From assembly GCA_018057635.1 (NCBI GenBank), contig JAGPDJ010000016.1, positions 1 through 16,296 on the forward strand: DNA of 16,296 nt, given 5' to 3'. The position numbers were made by a program, and so were the translations under genes. This DNA comes from Ferruginibacter sp. (lineage in GTDB: Bacteria > Bacteroidota > Bacteroidia > Chitinophagales > Chitinophagaceae). The notes beneath the pieces are model-generated. The model was not told where the DNA came from. It was given only the letters and a program-made list of their open reading frames with translations, and did not search any database. Below, one piece after another: positions 7,124 through 14,800 of the stretch (the stretch's first letter is position 1; every line of letters starts with the position of its first letter).

Positions 7124-7157
7124 TTATGTTTCATGGAGAAACTGTGATACGTGGAAC
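7124..7157. repeat. Direct repeat, copy 2 (34 bp) between the HNH-like gene and ybeY
   Basis: This is the second copy of the 34-bp repeat, 110 bp from the first, starting TTATGTTTC and ending GATACGTGGAAC. It lies about 11 bp from the ybeY stop codon. A further tract, CCACAGTGTTCACAGAG at 7055-7071, sits between the copies. It resembles the CACAGAG-type intergenic repeats I recall from other genomes. Confidence 0.6.
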
Positions 7158-7167
7158 AAATTGGTTT

Positions 7168-7593
7168 TTATGAATACCCATATTTAGAAAGATAGAAATC
7201 TTCCTTTGCCCTCATTTCCTTTGCCTGAGCTTTTGTTTTGTCCTTATAACCGCACAAGTGCAAAGCACCATGAAAGATGACCCGGTATAATTCCTGTTCT
7301 ATGGTTGTATGATGAATACAGGCATTGTCCCTTACCCTATCGATACTAATATAAATTTCACCAATAACCGGACTCTCGGGATGATCACTCAAATTAAAAC
7401 TGATAATGTCTGTGTAAAAATCGTGCTGCAGGTATTGCCTGTTGATGGCCAGTAAATAATTGTCTGAACAAAATATATATGTAAGAGAATCTAATTCTTT
7501 TGCTTCCTTATTAAAAATGGAAACAATAAAGGATTTTAAAGCTTTTGAATGCTTAACCCTTGTTTTCTTTTCATGAAAAAACTTAACCGGCAT
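7168..7593 (-). CDS. ybeY: Endoribonuclease YbeY (16S rRNA 3'-end maturation / ribosome quality control)
   Basis: This 141-residue metalloprotein belongs to the UPF0054 family. YbeY is a single-strand-specific zinc-dependent RNase involved in 16S rRNA 3' processing and ribosome quality control. Family signatures are TDIISFNL (61-68), IGEIYIS (77-83) and the zinc-binding HGALHLCGYKDKTKAQAKEM, with ligands H108 and H112. The third ligand, a His in GYDH of the proteobacterial protein, is replaced by the GYKD arrangement (D118). I recall this as usual in Bacteroidota rather than a defect. The ATG at 7593 leaves a 74-bp divergent gap to feoA. The HNH-like gene downstream is separated by the repeat-bearing spacer. 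Confidence 0.95.
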   Translation of the reverse strand: MPVKFFHEKKTRVKHSKALKSFIVSIFNKEAKELDSLTYIFCSDNYLLAINRQYLQHDFYTDIISFNLSDHPESPVIGEIYISIDRVRDNACIHHTTIEQELYRVIFHGALHLCGYKDKTKAQAKEMRAKEDFYLSKYGYS

Positions 7594-7667
7594 GTTGATT
7601 AATTTCTTAAATCGAAATTATATAAGTTATCTTAAAGAATACCTTTACATAAATTAAGCGGGTTAAA

Positions 7668-7895
7668 ATGAGTAAAAGACTTTCAGAAATAAAGGTTGGA
7701 CAAACTGTTGTAATTGAATCATTCGAGAACGATGAGATCTTTTTGAAGCTGATGGAAATGGGATGTGTTCCTGGTGAAAAAATTACGGTGGAACAAATCG
7801 CCCCGCTGAAAGATCCTATCTCAATCATTGTAGCCGGGTATAAACTAAGCCTTCGGTTAAATGAAGCCCAGTATATACTTGTAGATGAGATTTAA
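7668..7895 (+). CDS. feoA: FeoA-domain protein (ferrous iron transport accessory protein)
   Basis: A 75-residue SH3-like FeoA protein. The pattern LSEIKVGQTVVIESF, then LKLMEMGCVPGEKITVEQIAP and a C-terminal SLRLNEAQYILVDEI, is typical. It matches the family from the conserved 'L..MG..PG..i.v' turn to the final 'a..I.v'. FeoA is a small cytoplasmic partner of the Fe(II) transporter FeoB, thought to bind it. Here no feoB follows: nadD begins 8 bp after the stop, so the two genes are probably cotranscribed. Either feoB is elsewhere or this orphan has another role. TACCTTTA at 7640-7647 is a 7-of-8 match to the -7 consensus upstream. There is no Shine-Dalgarno. Confidence 0.9.
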   Translation: MSKRLSEIKVGQTVVIESFENDEIFLKLMEMGCVPGEKITVEQIAPLKDPISIIVAGYKLSLRLNEAQYILVDEI

Positions 7896-7903
7896 TAAAT
7901 AAA

Positions 7904-8497
7904 ATGAAAATAGGATTATTCTTTGGTTCATTTAACCCGGTGCATCATGGCCACCTGATCATTGCCAACCATATAGCCATGACATCAACACTTAATGAAG
8001 TGTGGTTTGTAGTATCTCCGCAAAATCCATTTAAGAAGTCGGCTACACTTTTAAATGAAAATCACCGGTATCACCTGGTGCAACTGGCTATTGAAAGTGA
8101 AACAAAATTAAAGGTGAGCAACATTGAATTTAAACTTCCAAAACCCTCCTATACAATAGATACACTAGCCTATCTATCTGAAAAATATCCCGGTCATTCC
8201 TTTTCAATCATCATGGGAAGTGATGGTTTCCGCAATTTAGATAAATGGAAAAATGCAGAGATCATCATCAAAAACTACCCCATCATTATTTATAAAAGGC
8301 CGGGCTTTGAAATTGAAAACTCTTTAAACGCGTTAATAACCATTGCCGATGCTCCACTACTTGAAATTTCGTCTACACATATCCGTTATATGATAAAGAA
8401 CGGTATGTCAATCAGGTACCTGGTACCCGAAATAGTAAAAGAAGAAATTGAAAACAAGGGGTATTATCTTTCATCTTTAGAAAATCCATCCCAATAA
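7904..8497 (+). CDS. nadD: Nicotinate-nucleotide adenylyltransferase
   Basis: NadD transfers AMP from ATP to nicotinate mononucleotide to form deamido-NAD, a late step of NAD synthesis shared by the de novo and salvage routes. The 197-residue protein shows the nucleotidyltransferase signature [11 protein letters not shown] (8-18), the substrate-binding PSYTIDTL (81-88) and the second ATP-binding motif ISSTHIR (155-161, the ISSTxIR family form). Length and motif spacing are normal. It follows feoA after 8 bp. Its 3' end overlaps the convergent chrA gene by 21 bp (8477-8497), with no visible terminator between them. Confidence 0.96.
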   Translation: MKIGLFFGSFNPVHHGHLIIANHIAMTSTLNEVWFVVSPQNPFKKSATLLNENHRYHLVQLAIESETKLKVSNIEFKLPKPSYTIDTLAYLSEKYPGHSFSIIMGSDGFRNLDKWKNAEIIIKNYPIIIYKRPGFEIENSLNALITIADAPLLEISSTHIRYMIKNGMSIRYLVPEIVKEEIENKGYYLSSLENPSQ

Positions 8498-9718
8498 AAT
8501 TCCTGCAATTACAATAGCAGGTGCCGGGATTTTTGTAAACCGAAGCACCAAGAAAGTTGCAATGATAATCAACAGGCTGCTGATACTGTAAAAATTAAGA
8601 GAAGAAAGGTTTATACTGTTTAACAGGTATAAGGTTGCTGCCCACATAAATCCTACAACAACCGCGTTGATTCCTTCCAGCGCCCTGAATACCACGATAA
8701 ACTTTTTTAAATACTGCCATACCGGGAAAAAGAACAGAACCAGTAATGCGCTTGGTAAAAACAATGCAACCGATCCGATTATACAACCTAGTAGCTGCAT
8801 TTTTTTTCCGGCATCTTTTAATGCCATGCCGCCCACAAAAGATCCCACAGAAAAAACCGGCCCGGGAATTGCCCTCACAATTCCATATCCGGTTAGCAAT
8901 TCATCTTTCTCTATTCTGAGTGCATTGGGGTTTTTAAGAATTACTTTGGGTGCGTTTGGCCTTGCTACATACTGATCAAGCATCATGGGTAACAATACAT
9001 CCCCGCCGCCAAAAACAAAACTTCCAAAACGATAAAAATTTTCAAATAAGTTATATGCCTTCCTGTTAGGCCATTGTTGCTTCCTGGCTGTTTCACTCAA
9101 TACCCCGGCAACAATAAAAATCAATACAAATAGCCAGATGTTCGTCCACCTGATCTGCTTTGGTTTTACTACTTCTTTTTCCGGTATGCGCTTACTGCTG
9201 AAGTTGGTAGCAATTCCACCGGCTACAATCAGTAATGGAAAAACCCAGGGCGTTTTAAATAATAAATAGGTTATACACATGGCGCTTATCATAATGATAA
9301 GTGTAATAAAATTTTTTATTGAAATAGAAAACATCCTGATAGAAGCATAAAATAAAAACCCTATTGCAACAGGTTGTATGTATTTAAATAAGCTGGATGT
9401 GAGGTCTTGTTTATTGTTTGTAAGTAAAAATGAAAATGCACCCATGAGTATACAGGCGGGTGCAAGCCAGATAAGCAAAGTAAGCACAGCAAGTGAAACA
9501 CCTCCCCGTTTATAACCTATCAACGTAAGTGTTTGTGTGGAAGAAGCTCCTGGTAATAACTGGCAAAATGAATTATACTCAACCAGTTCTTCTTCTGTTA
9601 CATCCCTTCGTTTATGCACAAAGGTTTTCAGCATCATACCCATATGCCCCTGCGGGCCACCAAAGGCTGTTATGCTGTGCAGAAAAACAGCTTTTAAAAA
9701 AGGGATATGACGAAGCAT
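8477..9718 (-). CDS. chrA: Two-domain ChrA family chromate/anion transporter
   Basis: This 413-residue inner-membrane protein is of the long-chain CHR family, formed by two homologous halves. Half 1 has [15 protein letters not shown] (15-29), [16 protein letters not shown] (54-69) and a GG turn. Half 2 has [19 protein letters not shown] (228-246) and [18 protein letters not shown] (280-297). The two FGGP/FGGG and PGP-type motifs are the family hallmark. About 10-12 hydrophobic segments can be seen. Members export chromate using the proton gradient, or move sulfate-like anions; the native substrate here cannot be decided. An in-frame TTG lies 6 bp upstream of the chosen ATG (9718-9716). The ATG is preferred because it directly precedes the conserved N-terminus. 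No chrB-like regulator is adjacent. Confidence 0.9.
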   Translation of the reverse strand: MLRHIPFLKAVFLHSITAFGGPQGHMGMMLKTFVHKRRDVTEEELVEYNSFCQLLPGASSTQTLTLIGYKRGGVSLAVLTLLIWLAPACILMGAFSFLLTNNKQDLTSSLFKYIQPVAIGFLFYASIRMFSISIKNFITLIIMISAMCITYLLFKTPWVFPLLIVAGGIATNFSSKRIPEKEVVKPKQIRWTNIWLFVLIFIVAGVLSETARKQQWPNRKAYNLFENFYRFGSFVFGGGDVLLPMMLDQYVARPNAPKVILKNPNALRIEKDELLTGYGIVRAIPGPVFSVGSFVGGMALKDAGKKMQLLGCIIGSVALFLPSALLVLFFFPVWQYLKKFIVVFRALEGINAVVVGFMWAATLYLLNSINLSSLNFYSISSLLIIIATFLVLRFTKIPAPAIVIAGILLGWIF

Positions 9719-9809
9719 TGCCAAGTGTAAAAAATAAATCCAAAAGAATTAGTCTGATTAATTTATGAAATTTAAAGAAAAAATATCAAACACATGAATT
9801 GAATTAAGG

Positions 9810-10316
9810 TCATCTGTTGGCGTAAGTGTCGGCCGCTATGGTTCGCACTACTATTGAAGCAACATTATCTTTGATAACCGGAAAGTTTTTATCAAATTCA
9901 GACAAGTAATCAAATACTTTTATAACACCCATATCAGATCTTATTTTCCAACCCTCTTTTGTATAAGTAAACTTTTTTAATGAATATTTTATACTGTCGT
10001 TAATAAAAATATTATTAAAAATTAACTGGTATTTTACTGCGTTCAATGCAGGTTTATCAGTACTATTCTTTGTTATGGTTTTATAATAATGAACATCTGT
10101 AATTCCTTCTGTAAGATATTTAACCGGAATAAACTGCATCATATTGTTCTTATCAATATAGGAAACTTTTCCTGCCGTATTCATTTCAAAATATTGTATC
10201 AAAGAATCATTATTGCTGATACACTCAATGTAAAAATATTTTTTAGATTCCTTTTTCTCTTTACAACCAAAAATTATGAATACACAACAAATAATTAATA
10301 TATATTTTATTTTCAT
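9810..10316 (-). CDS. Small predicted lipoprotein, function unknown
   Basis: A 168-residue protein with a classic export start: MKIKYILIICCVFIIFGCKEKK. The IFGC lipobox places the lipidated cysteine at residue 18, followed by charged KEKKESKK. The mature part has alternating hydrophobic and polar residues with many Tyr, Asn and Lys, consistent with a beta-rich periplasmic or surface domain. I recognise no family. It starts 12 bp after the nadA stop on the same strand, so the two genes are very likely cotranscribed. No functional link to NAD synthesis is evident. Codon use is AT-rich like nearby low-constraint genes. Confidence 0.75.
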   Translation of the reverse strand: MKIKYILIICCVFIIFGCKEKKESKKYFYIECISNNDSLIQYFEMNTAGKVSYIDKNNMMQFIPVKYLTEGITDVHYYKTITKNSTDKPALNAVKYQLIFNNIFINDSIKYSLKKFTYTKEGWKIRSDMGVIKVFDYLSEFDKNFPVIKDNVASIVVRTIAADTYANR

Positions 10317-10328
10317 CCTATTTATTTT

Positions 10329-11339
10329 TTACAACCCATAACGTGCACTTATTTCCAACATCCTTTCAATAGGCTTTTTGGCTGCCAGCCTTAATTCCTC
10401 CTCCATTACTATTTCAGGCATTTCATATTTCATACACAAATAAAGCTTTTCCAGTGTATTTAGTTTCATATATGGGCAGTCGTTGCAAGCACATAAATTA
10501 TTGGGAGGTGCAGGAATAAATGTTTTAGCCGGACTTGACTTTTGCATCTGGTGTATTATACCGGTCTCTGTTACCACGATAAATTCATTTGAGGTATCTG
10601 TCTGCGAAAACTTTAAAAGTCCCGTGGTGCTCCCTATATAGTCTGCCAGGGCTAGTACAGGTTCTTCGCACTCCGGGTGAGCAATCACTTTTGCATTAGG
10701 ATGCCTGATTTTTAGTTTAATAATTTTTTCGCGACTAAATATTTCATGAACCATGCAGGCGCCGTTCCATAAAACCATGTTACGCCCGGTTTTTTTATTG
10801 ATGTAGGCTCCCAGGTTTTTATCTGGTGCGAATATAATGGGTTGATCGGCCGGTAAGCTCTCCACGATCTTTTGAGCATTGGAAGAAGTGCAGATTATAT
10901 CGCTCAATGCCTTCATACCGGCACTGCAGTTGATATATGTGATCACCAGGTGCTGAGGATGTTTATCCTTAAATTTTTTAAAAAGTTCCGGTGGCGCAGA
11001 ATCACTTAGGGAACAACCGGCATTGAGATCGGGCAATAATACCTTTTTGGTTGGATTAAGAATTTTGGCGGTTTCTGCCATGAAGTGTACACCGGCAAAA
11101 ACGATCATATCTGCATTTGTACTGGCAGCTTTTTGTGATAAGCCCAGGCTGTCGCCTATATAATCAGCAACATCCTGTATATCGGGTTCCTGGTAATAAT
11201 GCGCCAGTATGATGGCATTCTTCTCTTTTTTCAGTTTTTCAATTTCTGCAAAAAGATCCAGGGTCACATCAATGTCAACATCTAAAAAACCTTTTTTAGC
11301 AATTATTAATTGCTTTTGTTCATTGTTAATATCTGCCAT
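10329..11339 (-). CDS. nadA: Quinolinate synthase A
   Basis: NadA condenses iminoaspartate with dihydroxyacetone phosphate to quinolinate, the second step of de novo NAD synthesis, using a [4Fe-4S] cluster. The 336-residue protein contains [20 protein letters not shown] near the N-terminus, [11 protein letters not shown] and [11 protein letters not shown] with C109. It continues with [11 protein letters not shown] with C195, HPECEEPVL, and a C-terminal [12 protein letters not shown] stretch, where C288 of the CPYM motif is the likely third cluster ligand. All three cluster positions are present. nadB and nadC are not in the window. The lipoprotein gene follows 12 bp downstream. Upstream lies the 572-bp intergenic region, where TAATTTTG on the minus strand could be its -7 box. 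Confidence 0.97.
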   Translation of the reverse strand: MADINNEQKQLIIAKKGFLDVDIDVTLDLFAEIEKLKKEKNAIILAHYYQEPDIQDVADYIGDSLGLSQKAASTNADMIVFAGVHFMAETAKILNPTKKVLLPDLNAGCSLSDSAPPELFKKFKDKHPQHLVITYINCSAGMKALSDIICTSSNAQKIVESLPADQPIIFAPDKNLGAYINKKTGRNMVLWNGACMVHEIFSREKIIKLKIRHPNAKVIAHPECEEPVLALADYIGSTTGLLKFSQTDTSNEFIVVTETGIIHQMQKSSPAKTFIPAPPNNLCACNDCPYMKLNTLEKLYLCMKYEMPEIVMEEELRLAAKKPIERMLEISARYGL

Positions 11340-11426
11340 AATATGTATTAATACTATTTATTTATATAATCACCTATTACTATTAGGGCTGTTAATATGT
11401 GGAAATTATAGATCAGCGATTTCTTG

Positions 11427-11434
11427 CAAAATTA
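11427..11434 (-). promoter_or_regulatory. Possible -7 element for nadA
   Basis: On the minus strand these bases read TAATTTTG, a full TAnnTTTG match, pointing to nadA. The resulting leader would be about 80 nt. No -33 TTG is found at the usual spacing, and the region is A/T-rich, so chance is a real alternative. Confidence 0.25.
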
Positions 11435-11672
11435 AAATATTTAGTTTATCCACCTCAGTACACAACAAATTAACATTTAGTAAAAAGATAAAAATTGCTT
11501 GTAAGTATCATTATAATGCGGGTTTAATCCATTTAATAAACATGTGTTAATAAATTACAACGAGGATAAAAAAATGACGCTTTTTATTAAAATCCCTGTT
11601 GAAAGAAAAAGTACAAAATCCAACATACCAACATTAATTGGTCAGCAGGGTTAAATAAATTTTCTTATTACC

Positions 11673-11701
11673 ATTCTTATAAGATAATTTTTTATAAGAA
11701 T
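11673..11701. repeat. Perfect 10-bp-arm inverted repeat in the large intergenic region
   Basis: ATTCTTATAA at 11673-11682 and TTATAAGAAT at 11692-11701 are exact reverse complements around the 9-nt spacer GATAATTTT. The arms are almost all A/T and no T-run follows, so an intrinsic terminator is unlikely. A regulator site or origin-associated structure fits better (inference). Confidence 0.5.
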
Positions 11702-11875
11702 TACCAGATATACACATGAAAACAGGTTTATGAACAAGTTTGTGTGGATAGTGTATTTATAAATTTTTTAAAATATATAATATAAATAACGTTCAATTTT
11801 AACAAATCAGGCACTTAACTCGCATTTACAGGGCATTACATCCTAAAAAATCAGTATTAATATACATAATTACCC

Positions 11876-11883
11876 TATTTTTG
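11876..11883 (+). promoter_or_regulatory. Predicted -7 promoter element of the ppiD-like gene
   Basis: TATTTTTG followed by CCC matches the Bacteroidota TAnnTTTG consensus fully. It lies 28 bp before the ATG at 11912, giving a leader of roughly 20 nt. No -33 TTG is evident. Confidence 0.4.
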
Positions 11884-11911
11884 CCCTCCAAAAATCTTAC
11901 AAATAAGTAAT

Positions 11912-14041
11912 ATGCAAATTATTCAAAGTATTCGTGACAAGGGAGCTGCAATTGTGATTATTGTAATTTCACTCAGCTTAATTGGTTTTATATTAATGGA
12001 CTCCAGGCAGGGAGGTAACAGTTTATTTGGCTCAACATCAACCAATGTTGGTAAGGTTAACGGAGAAAATATAGAATTGGCTTATTTCAATAAGCGGGTA
12101 AAGCAAACAGAAGATTTGCAGGAACAACGTACCGGCCAGCGCAGTAGCGGAACGCAAACATACCAGACCAGGGAGCAGATGTGGAACCAGATTGTGGCAG
12201 AAAAAATATTTTTTGCTGAAACCGAAAAACTGGGAATAGATTTTACATCCAAAGAATTATCGGCTGTATTATTAAGCAATGATCAGAACAACCCATTATT
12301 ACAGGAACAGGGAATGAAAGATCCGGTTACCGGAAAATTAGATGTTACCAAAGCACAAACAGCCTTGAGTAATATTAAAAAATTCAAAGGAGAGCAATTG
12401 GATGCTGTTAACGCACAGATTGTTGAGCCATTGAAACTTACTTCTATTGTATCAAAATATACAGGCCTTTTAAACGCTGCTGTTTATTATCCAGGCTGGA
12501 TGAAAGACAGGGATAATACAGAGAGTAAGAATTTTTCACAAATTTCATTTGTAAACATTCCTTATTCAGAAATATCTGACAGTACCGTTAAAGTAACGGA
12601 TGAAGAGATCAACGAATATGTAAAAAAGCACAAAGACCTGTTTAAGCAGGAAGCCGGCCGTATAATTTCTTATGCCACATTCAGCCAGTTGCCAAACCAG
12701 GCAGACAGTAACAGGACCAAAGCGATGGTTTCTGAATTAATTGCACCATTTGCTGCAGATTCAAATGCAAAAGTTTTTGTTGCAAGAAATACATCAGCTA
12801 TAGATTTTGATGATAAATTCAAGCCAAAATCAAAATACAATATTGCTGTAATTGATTCTATTGTATCTCAAGGAATAGGTACCGTTTATGGACCATTTGT
12901 TGATAAAGGAAATATTGTAATTTCAAAAATGTTAGGCATCAGCCAGCTTCCGGATAGCGTAAAAGCAAGGCACATTTTGATTCCTGTTAATGATCCACAA
13001 ACAGGTCAACCTGTAAATGCAGATTCAACAGCAAAAAAGCTAGCCGATAGTATTTATAATGCTATTCTTAGCGGTGCAGATTTTGCATCCCTGGCGTTAA
13101 AATATTCTTCTGATGGCAGCAAGGATAAGGGCGGAGACCTGGGTACTTATGGCTATGGAGCGATGGTTCCCGAGTTTAATGATTTTACTTTCGAAAATCC
13201 GGTTGGGTCTAAAAAAGTTGTTCAAACGCAGTTTGGTTACCATGTTATTGAGATCATGAACCAGAAAGATTTTAAACCGGCATACAAGATCGCTTTTATA
13301 GCGAAAGAAATTATGGCCAGCGATATTACAATCAATAACGCAAGCCTGGAAGCAACCAAAGCTTCTGCCGAAAAGAATAAAGAAGCGCTGGTTAAGTATC
13401 TTGCAAAATCTGGAGTACACTTAACAGAGGTTCCTACTGCAGTAAAGGAAAATGATTTTTCAGTAGGCGCACTACAGGATGCCCGCCAGTTGGTAAGATG
13501 GGTGTTTGAAGCAAAAAAGGGAGATGTAAGCGAACCTTTTAGTATCGGCGACCAGTTTATTGTTGCTACAGTAGAAAAGGAATTGAGTGAAGGTGTTCAG
13601 GATGCTGCAACTGCTAGACCCGGTGCTGAGGCAATCATCAGGAACAGGAAAAAAGCAGAGATAATCATAAAAAAACTGGGAAGCAACCCAACACTTGAAT
13701 CTGCAGCAGCAGCGTATAATAAAACGATACAAATGGCAGGCGCTGATTCAACATTAACCATGTCGAGCCAGATCATCAACGGGCTTGGTGTAGAAGCAAA
13801 AGTGATTGGAGCGTCTTTCAATAAAGATTACCAAACCAAGGTTTCACCAGCAATAGCCGGAACAAGCGGAGTATATTTAATTAAAATAAACGGTATCCAA
13901 TCAAAACCGGCAGATACCCCGGAAGTAGCAGCTCAACAGATTTCATCAAAAGTAAATACCATGAGAGGTTCTATTGGAAACTGGTATGAAGGGTTGAAAA
14001 AACAAGCCAGCATCAAGGATAACCGCAGCGAATTTTATTGA
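11912..14041 (+). CDS. PpiD-like membrane-anchored peptidylprolyl isomerase (SurA_N + parvulin domain)
   Basis: This 709-residue protein is a periplasmic folding factor. The N-terminus is cytoplasmic and short, followed by one transmembrane helix at about 12-30 (AAIVIIVISLSLIGFILM), typical of PpiD. A SurA_N-type chaperone region follows (about 45-230, with KVNGENIELAYFNKRV at its start). The PPIC/parvulin domain spans about 350-450: VKARHILIPVNDP, DFASLALKYSSDGSKDKGGD, GAMVPEFNDFTF and QFGYHVIEIMNQ. The remaining ~250 residues continue the chaperone fold and may hold a second, degenerate parvulin unit. PpiD assists newly exported proteins at the Sec translocon. A single-gene transcript is suggested by a -7 box upstream and a strong terminator directly downstream. 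Confidence 0.92.
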   Translation: MQIIQSIRDKGAAIVIIVISLSLIGFILMDSRQGGNSLFGSTSTNVGKVNGENIELAYFNKRVKQTEDLQEQRTGQRSSGTQTYQTREQMWNQIVAEKIFFAETEKLGIDFTSKELSAVLLSNDQNNPLLQEQGMKDPVTGKLDVTKAQTALSNIKKFKGEQLDAVNAQIVEPLKLTSIVSKYTGLLNAAVYYPGWMKDRDNTESKNFSQISFVNIPYSEISDSTVKVTDEEINEYVKKHKDLFKQEAGRIISYATFSQLPNQADSNRTKAMVSELIAPFAADSNAKVFVARNTSAIDFDDKFKPKSKYNIAVIDSIVSQGIGTVYGPFVDKGNIVISKMLGISQLPDSVKARHILIPVNDPQTGQPVNADSTAKKLADSIYNAILSGADFASLALKYSSDGSKDKGGDLGTYGYGAMVPEFNDFTFENPVGSKKVVQTQFGYHVIEIMNQKDFKPAYKIAFIAKEIMASDITINNASLEATKASAEKNKEALVKYLAKSGVHLTEVPTAVKENDFSVGALQDARQLVRWVFEAKKGDVSEPFSIGDQFIVATVEKELSEGVQDAATARPGAEAIIRNRKKAEIIIKKLGSNPTLESAAAAYNKTIQMAGADSTLTMSSQIINGLGVEAKVIGASFNKDYQTKVSPAIAGTSGVYLIKINGIQSKPADTPEVAAQQISSKVNTMRGSIGNWYEGLKKQASIKDNRSEFY

Positions 14042-14060
14042 TAAGGATTATTAACATTAT

Positions 14061-14100
14061 AAAAGAGCCGGCCAGAACAAGGAGCCGGCTTTTTTGTTTT
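14061..14100 (+). terminator. Intrinsic terminator after the ppiD-like gene
   Basis: AGCCGGC (14066-14072) pairs with GCCGGCT (14084-14090) around an 11-nt loop, extended by a G-U pair and an A/U stretch. The T-rich tract TTTTTTGTTTT follows. The hairpin begins 20 bp after the stop codon and ends before the DUF2480 gene, so that gene needs its own promoter or readthrough. Confidence 0.85.
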
Positions 14101-14108
14101 AATTTTAC

Positions 14109-14627
14109 ATGATGGCGGAAGAATTTGTAAATAAGGTTGCGGATAGTGGTATAATAACATTAGACCTGGAAGTTTATTTTCCAAATGATGATATCATATT
14201 GTTTGATATGAAGGATTACCTGTTCATGGGTTTGATATTAAAAGAAAAAGATTTCAGGCTTGCTTTAAAAGAACTGGATACATCTGTATACAATGATAAG
14301 ATAGCGGCAATAACCTGTTCAGCTGATGCGGTGATACCGATGTGGGCTTATATGCTGGTATCCAGTGTACTTCAGCCTGTGGCCAGTGAAATAATTTTTG
14401 GCAATGAAGAAGCTGCCAGGAAGTTACTTTTATTAAAAAATATCGGAACAATCAATATGAATGAGTACGCCGATAAAAGGGTTGTAATAAAAGGTTGTGG
14501 CGAAAAACCGGTACCGGAAGAAGCGTATGTTGAAATTACAAAACTGCTCAGGCCTGTTGCAAAAAGCATCATGTACGGAGAACCATGCAGTACGGTTCCG
14601 GTATATAAAAAAGAAAGGCTTCAATAA
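14109..14627 (+). CDS. DUF2480 family protein
   Basis: This 172-residue cytoplasmic protein (no signal or membrane segment) matches my memory of the Bacteroidota-specific DUF2480 family. Characteristic stretches are NKVADSGIITLDLE near the start, DMKDYLFMGLILKEKDFR, AITCSADAVIPMWAYML, DKRVVIKGCGEKPVPEEAYV and VAKSIMYGEPCSTVPVYKK at the end. The conserved Cys in AITCSAD, KGCGEKP and EPCSTVP are present; metal or cluster binding could be guessed but is not shown. The function of the family is unknown to me. The gene starts ATGATG, so 14109 or 14112 may be used. It begins just 8 bp beyond the upstream terminator's T-tract, leaving almost no leader. The 26-bp inverted repeat starts 4 bp after its stop. 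Confidence 0.88.
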   Translation: MMAEEFVNKVADSGIITLDLEVYFPNDDIILFDMKDYLFMGLILKEKDFRLALKELDTSVYNDKIAAITCSADAVIPMWAYMLVSSVLQPVASEIIFGNEEAARKLLLLKNIGTINMNEYADKRVVIKGCGEKPVPEEAYVEITKLLRPVAKSIMYGEPCSTVPVYKKERLQ

Positions 14628-14630
14628 GGC

Positions 14631-14705
14631 CGTCATTGCGAGGTACGAAGCAATCTTGATTTTAATTAATACGTTTTTTAGATTGCTTCGTACCTCGCAA
14701 TGACG
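14631..14705. repeat. REP/MITE-like element: perfect 26-bp inverted repeat
   Basis: The left arm (14631-14656, starting CGTCATTGCGAGG and ending GCAATCT) and right arm (14680-14705, ending CCTCGCAATGACG) are exact reverse complements around a 23-nt AT-rich spacer. The CGTCATTGCGAGG...GAAGCAATCT motif is one I recall as a widespread intergenic repeat in several bacterial groups. It sits between the convergent DUF2480 and corA genes, 4 bp after a stop codon, and could end transcripts from both sides. CACAATGACG at 14715-14724 looks like a further partial copy. Confidence 0.85.
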
Positions 14706-14800
14706 ATATTGCCCCACAATGACGAAAACTTTTCAGCAGGAACACCACTGAACTATGTTATCCGGAACGTTAATGCCGAAATTTTTTATCGTTTCAAGAT

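Larger units (their letters stand above)
11340..11911. other. Large AT-rich intergenic region with DnaA-box-like sites (candidate replication origin)
   Basis: This 572-bp gap between divergent nadA and the ppiD-like gene is very A/T-rich. It holds two 8-of-9 matches to the DnaA box TTATCCACA: TTATCCACC at 11446-11454 and TGTGGATAG at 11743-11751 (opposite strand). ATATACACA (11708-11716) and TGTGGAAAT (11398-11406) each match the relaxed TTWTNCACA form with one mismatch. A run of 36 A/T-only bases (11754-11789) begins 2 bp after TGTGGATAG, as expected of a duplex-unwinding element. A perfect inverted repeat lies at 11673-11701. There is no perfect DnaA box and dnaA is not nearby, so this could equally be an oversized promoter region. 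Confidence 0.35.

Noticed and set aside
7168..7593. YbeY as inactive because the third zinc His is missing
   Set aside because: The GYKD form with two other His ligands intact is, as far as I recall, normal for Bacteroidota YbeY.
9719..9724. TTG start two codons upstream of the chrA ATG
   Set aside because: The ATG is adjacent, stronger and directly precedes the conserved N-terminus.
11209..11550. 113-codon plus-strand frame running from inside nadA into the intergenic region
   Set aside because: Mostly antisense to the certain nadA gene, low-complexity hydrophobic/Ser-Ile composition, no family resemblance.
11574..11654. 26-codon open frame with a GAGGA sequence 8 nt upstream of its ATG in the large intergenic gap
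   Set aside because: Short, no recognisable composition or partner, and Shine-Dalgarno sequences are not generally used by the other genes here. Its ends also form an imperfect 9-bp dyad (11594-11602 with 11642-11650), so any signal could be structural.
14631..14705. CRISPR or tRNA gene as explanation of the hairpin sequence
   Set aside because: A single inverted pair rather than regularly spaced direct repeats, and no cloverleaf or CCA end.
14254..14717. Minus-strand open frames overlapping DUF2480 and the inverted repeat
   Set aside because: Antisense to a recognised family protein; the portion past it is repeat sequence.
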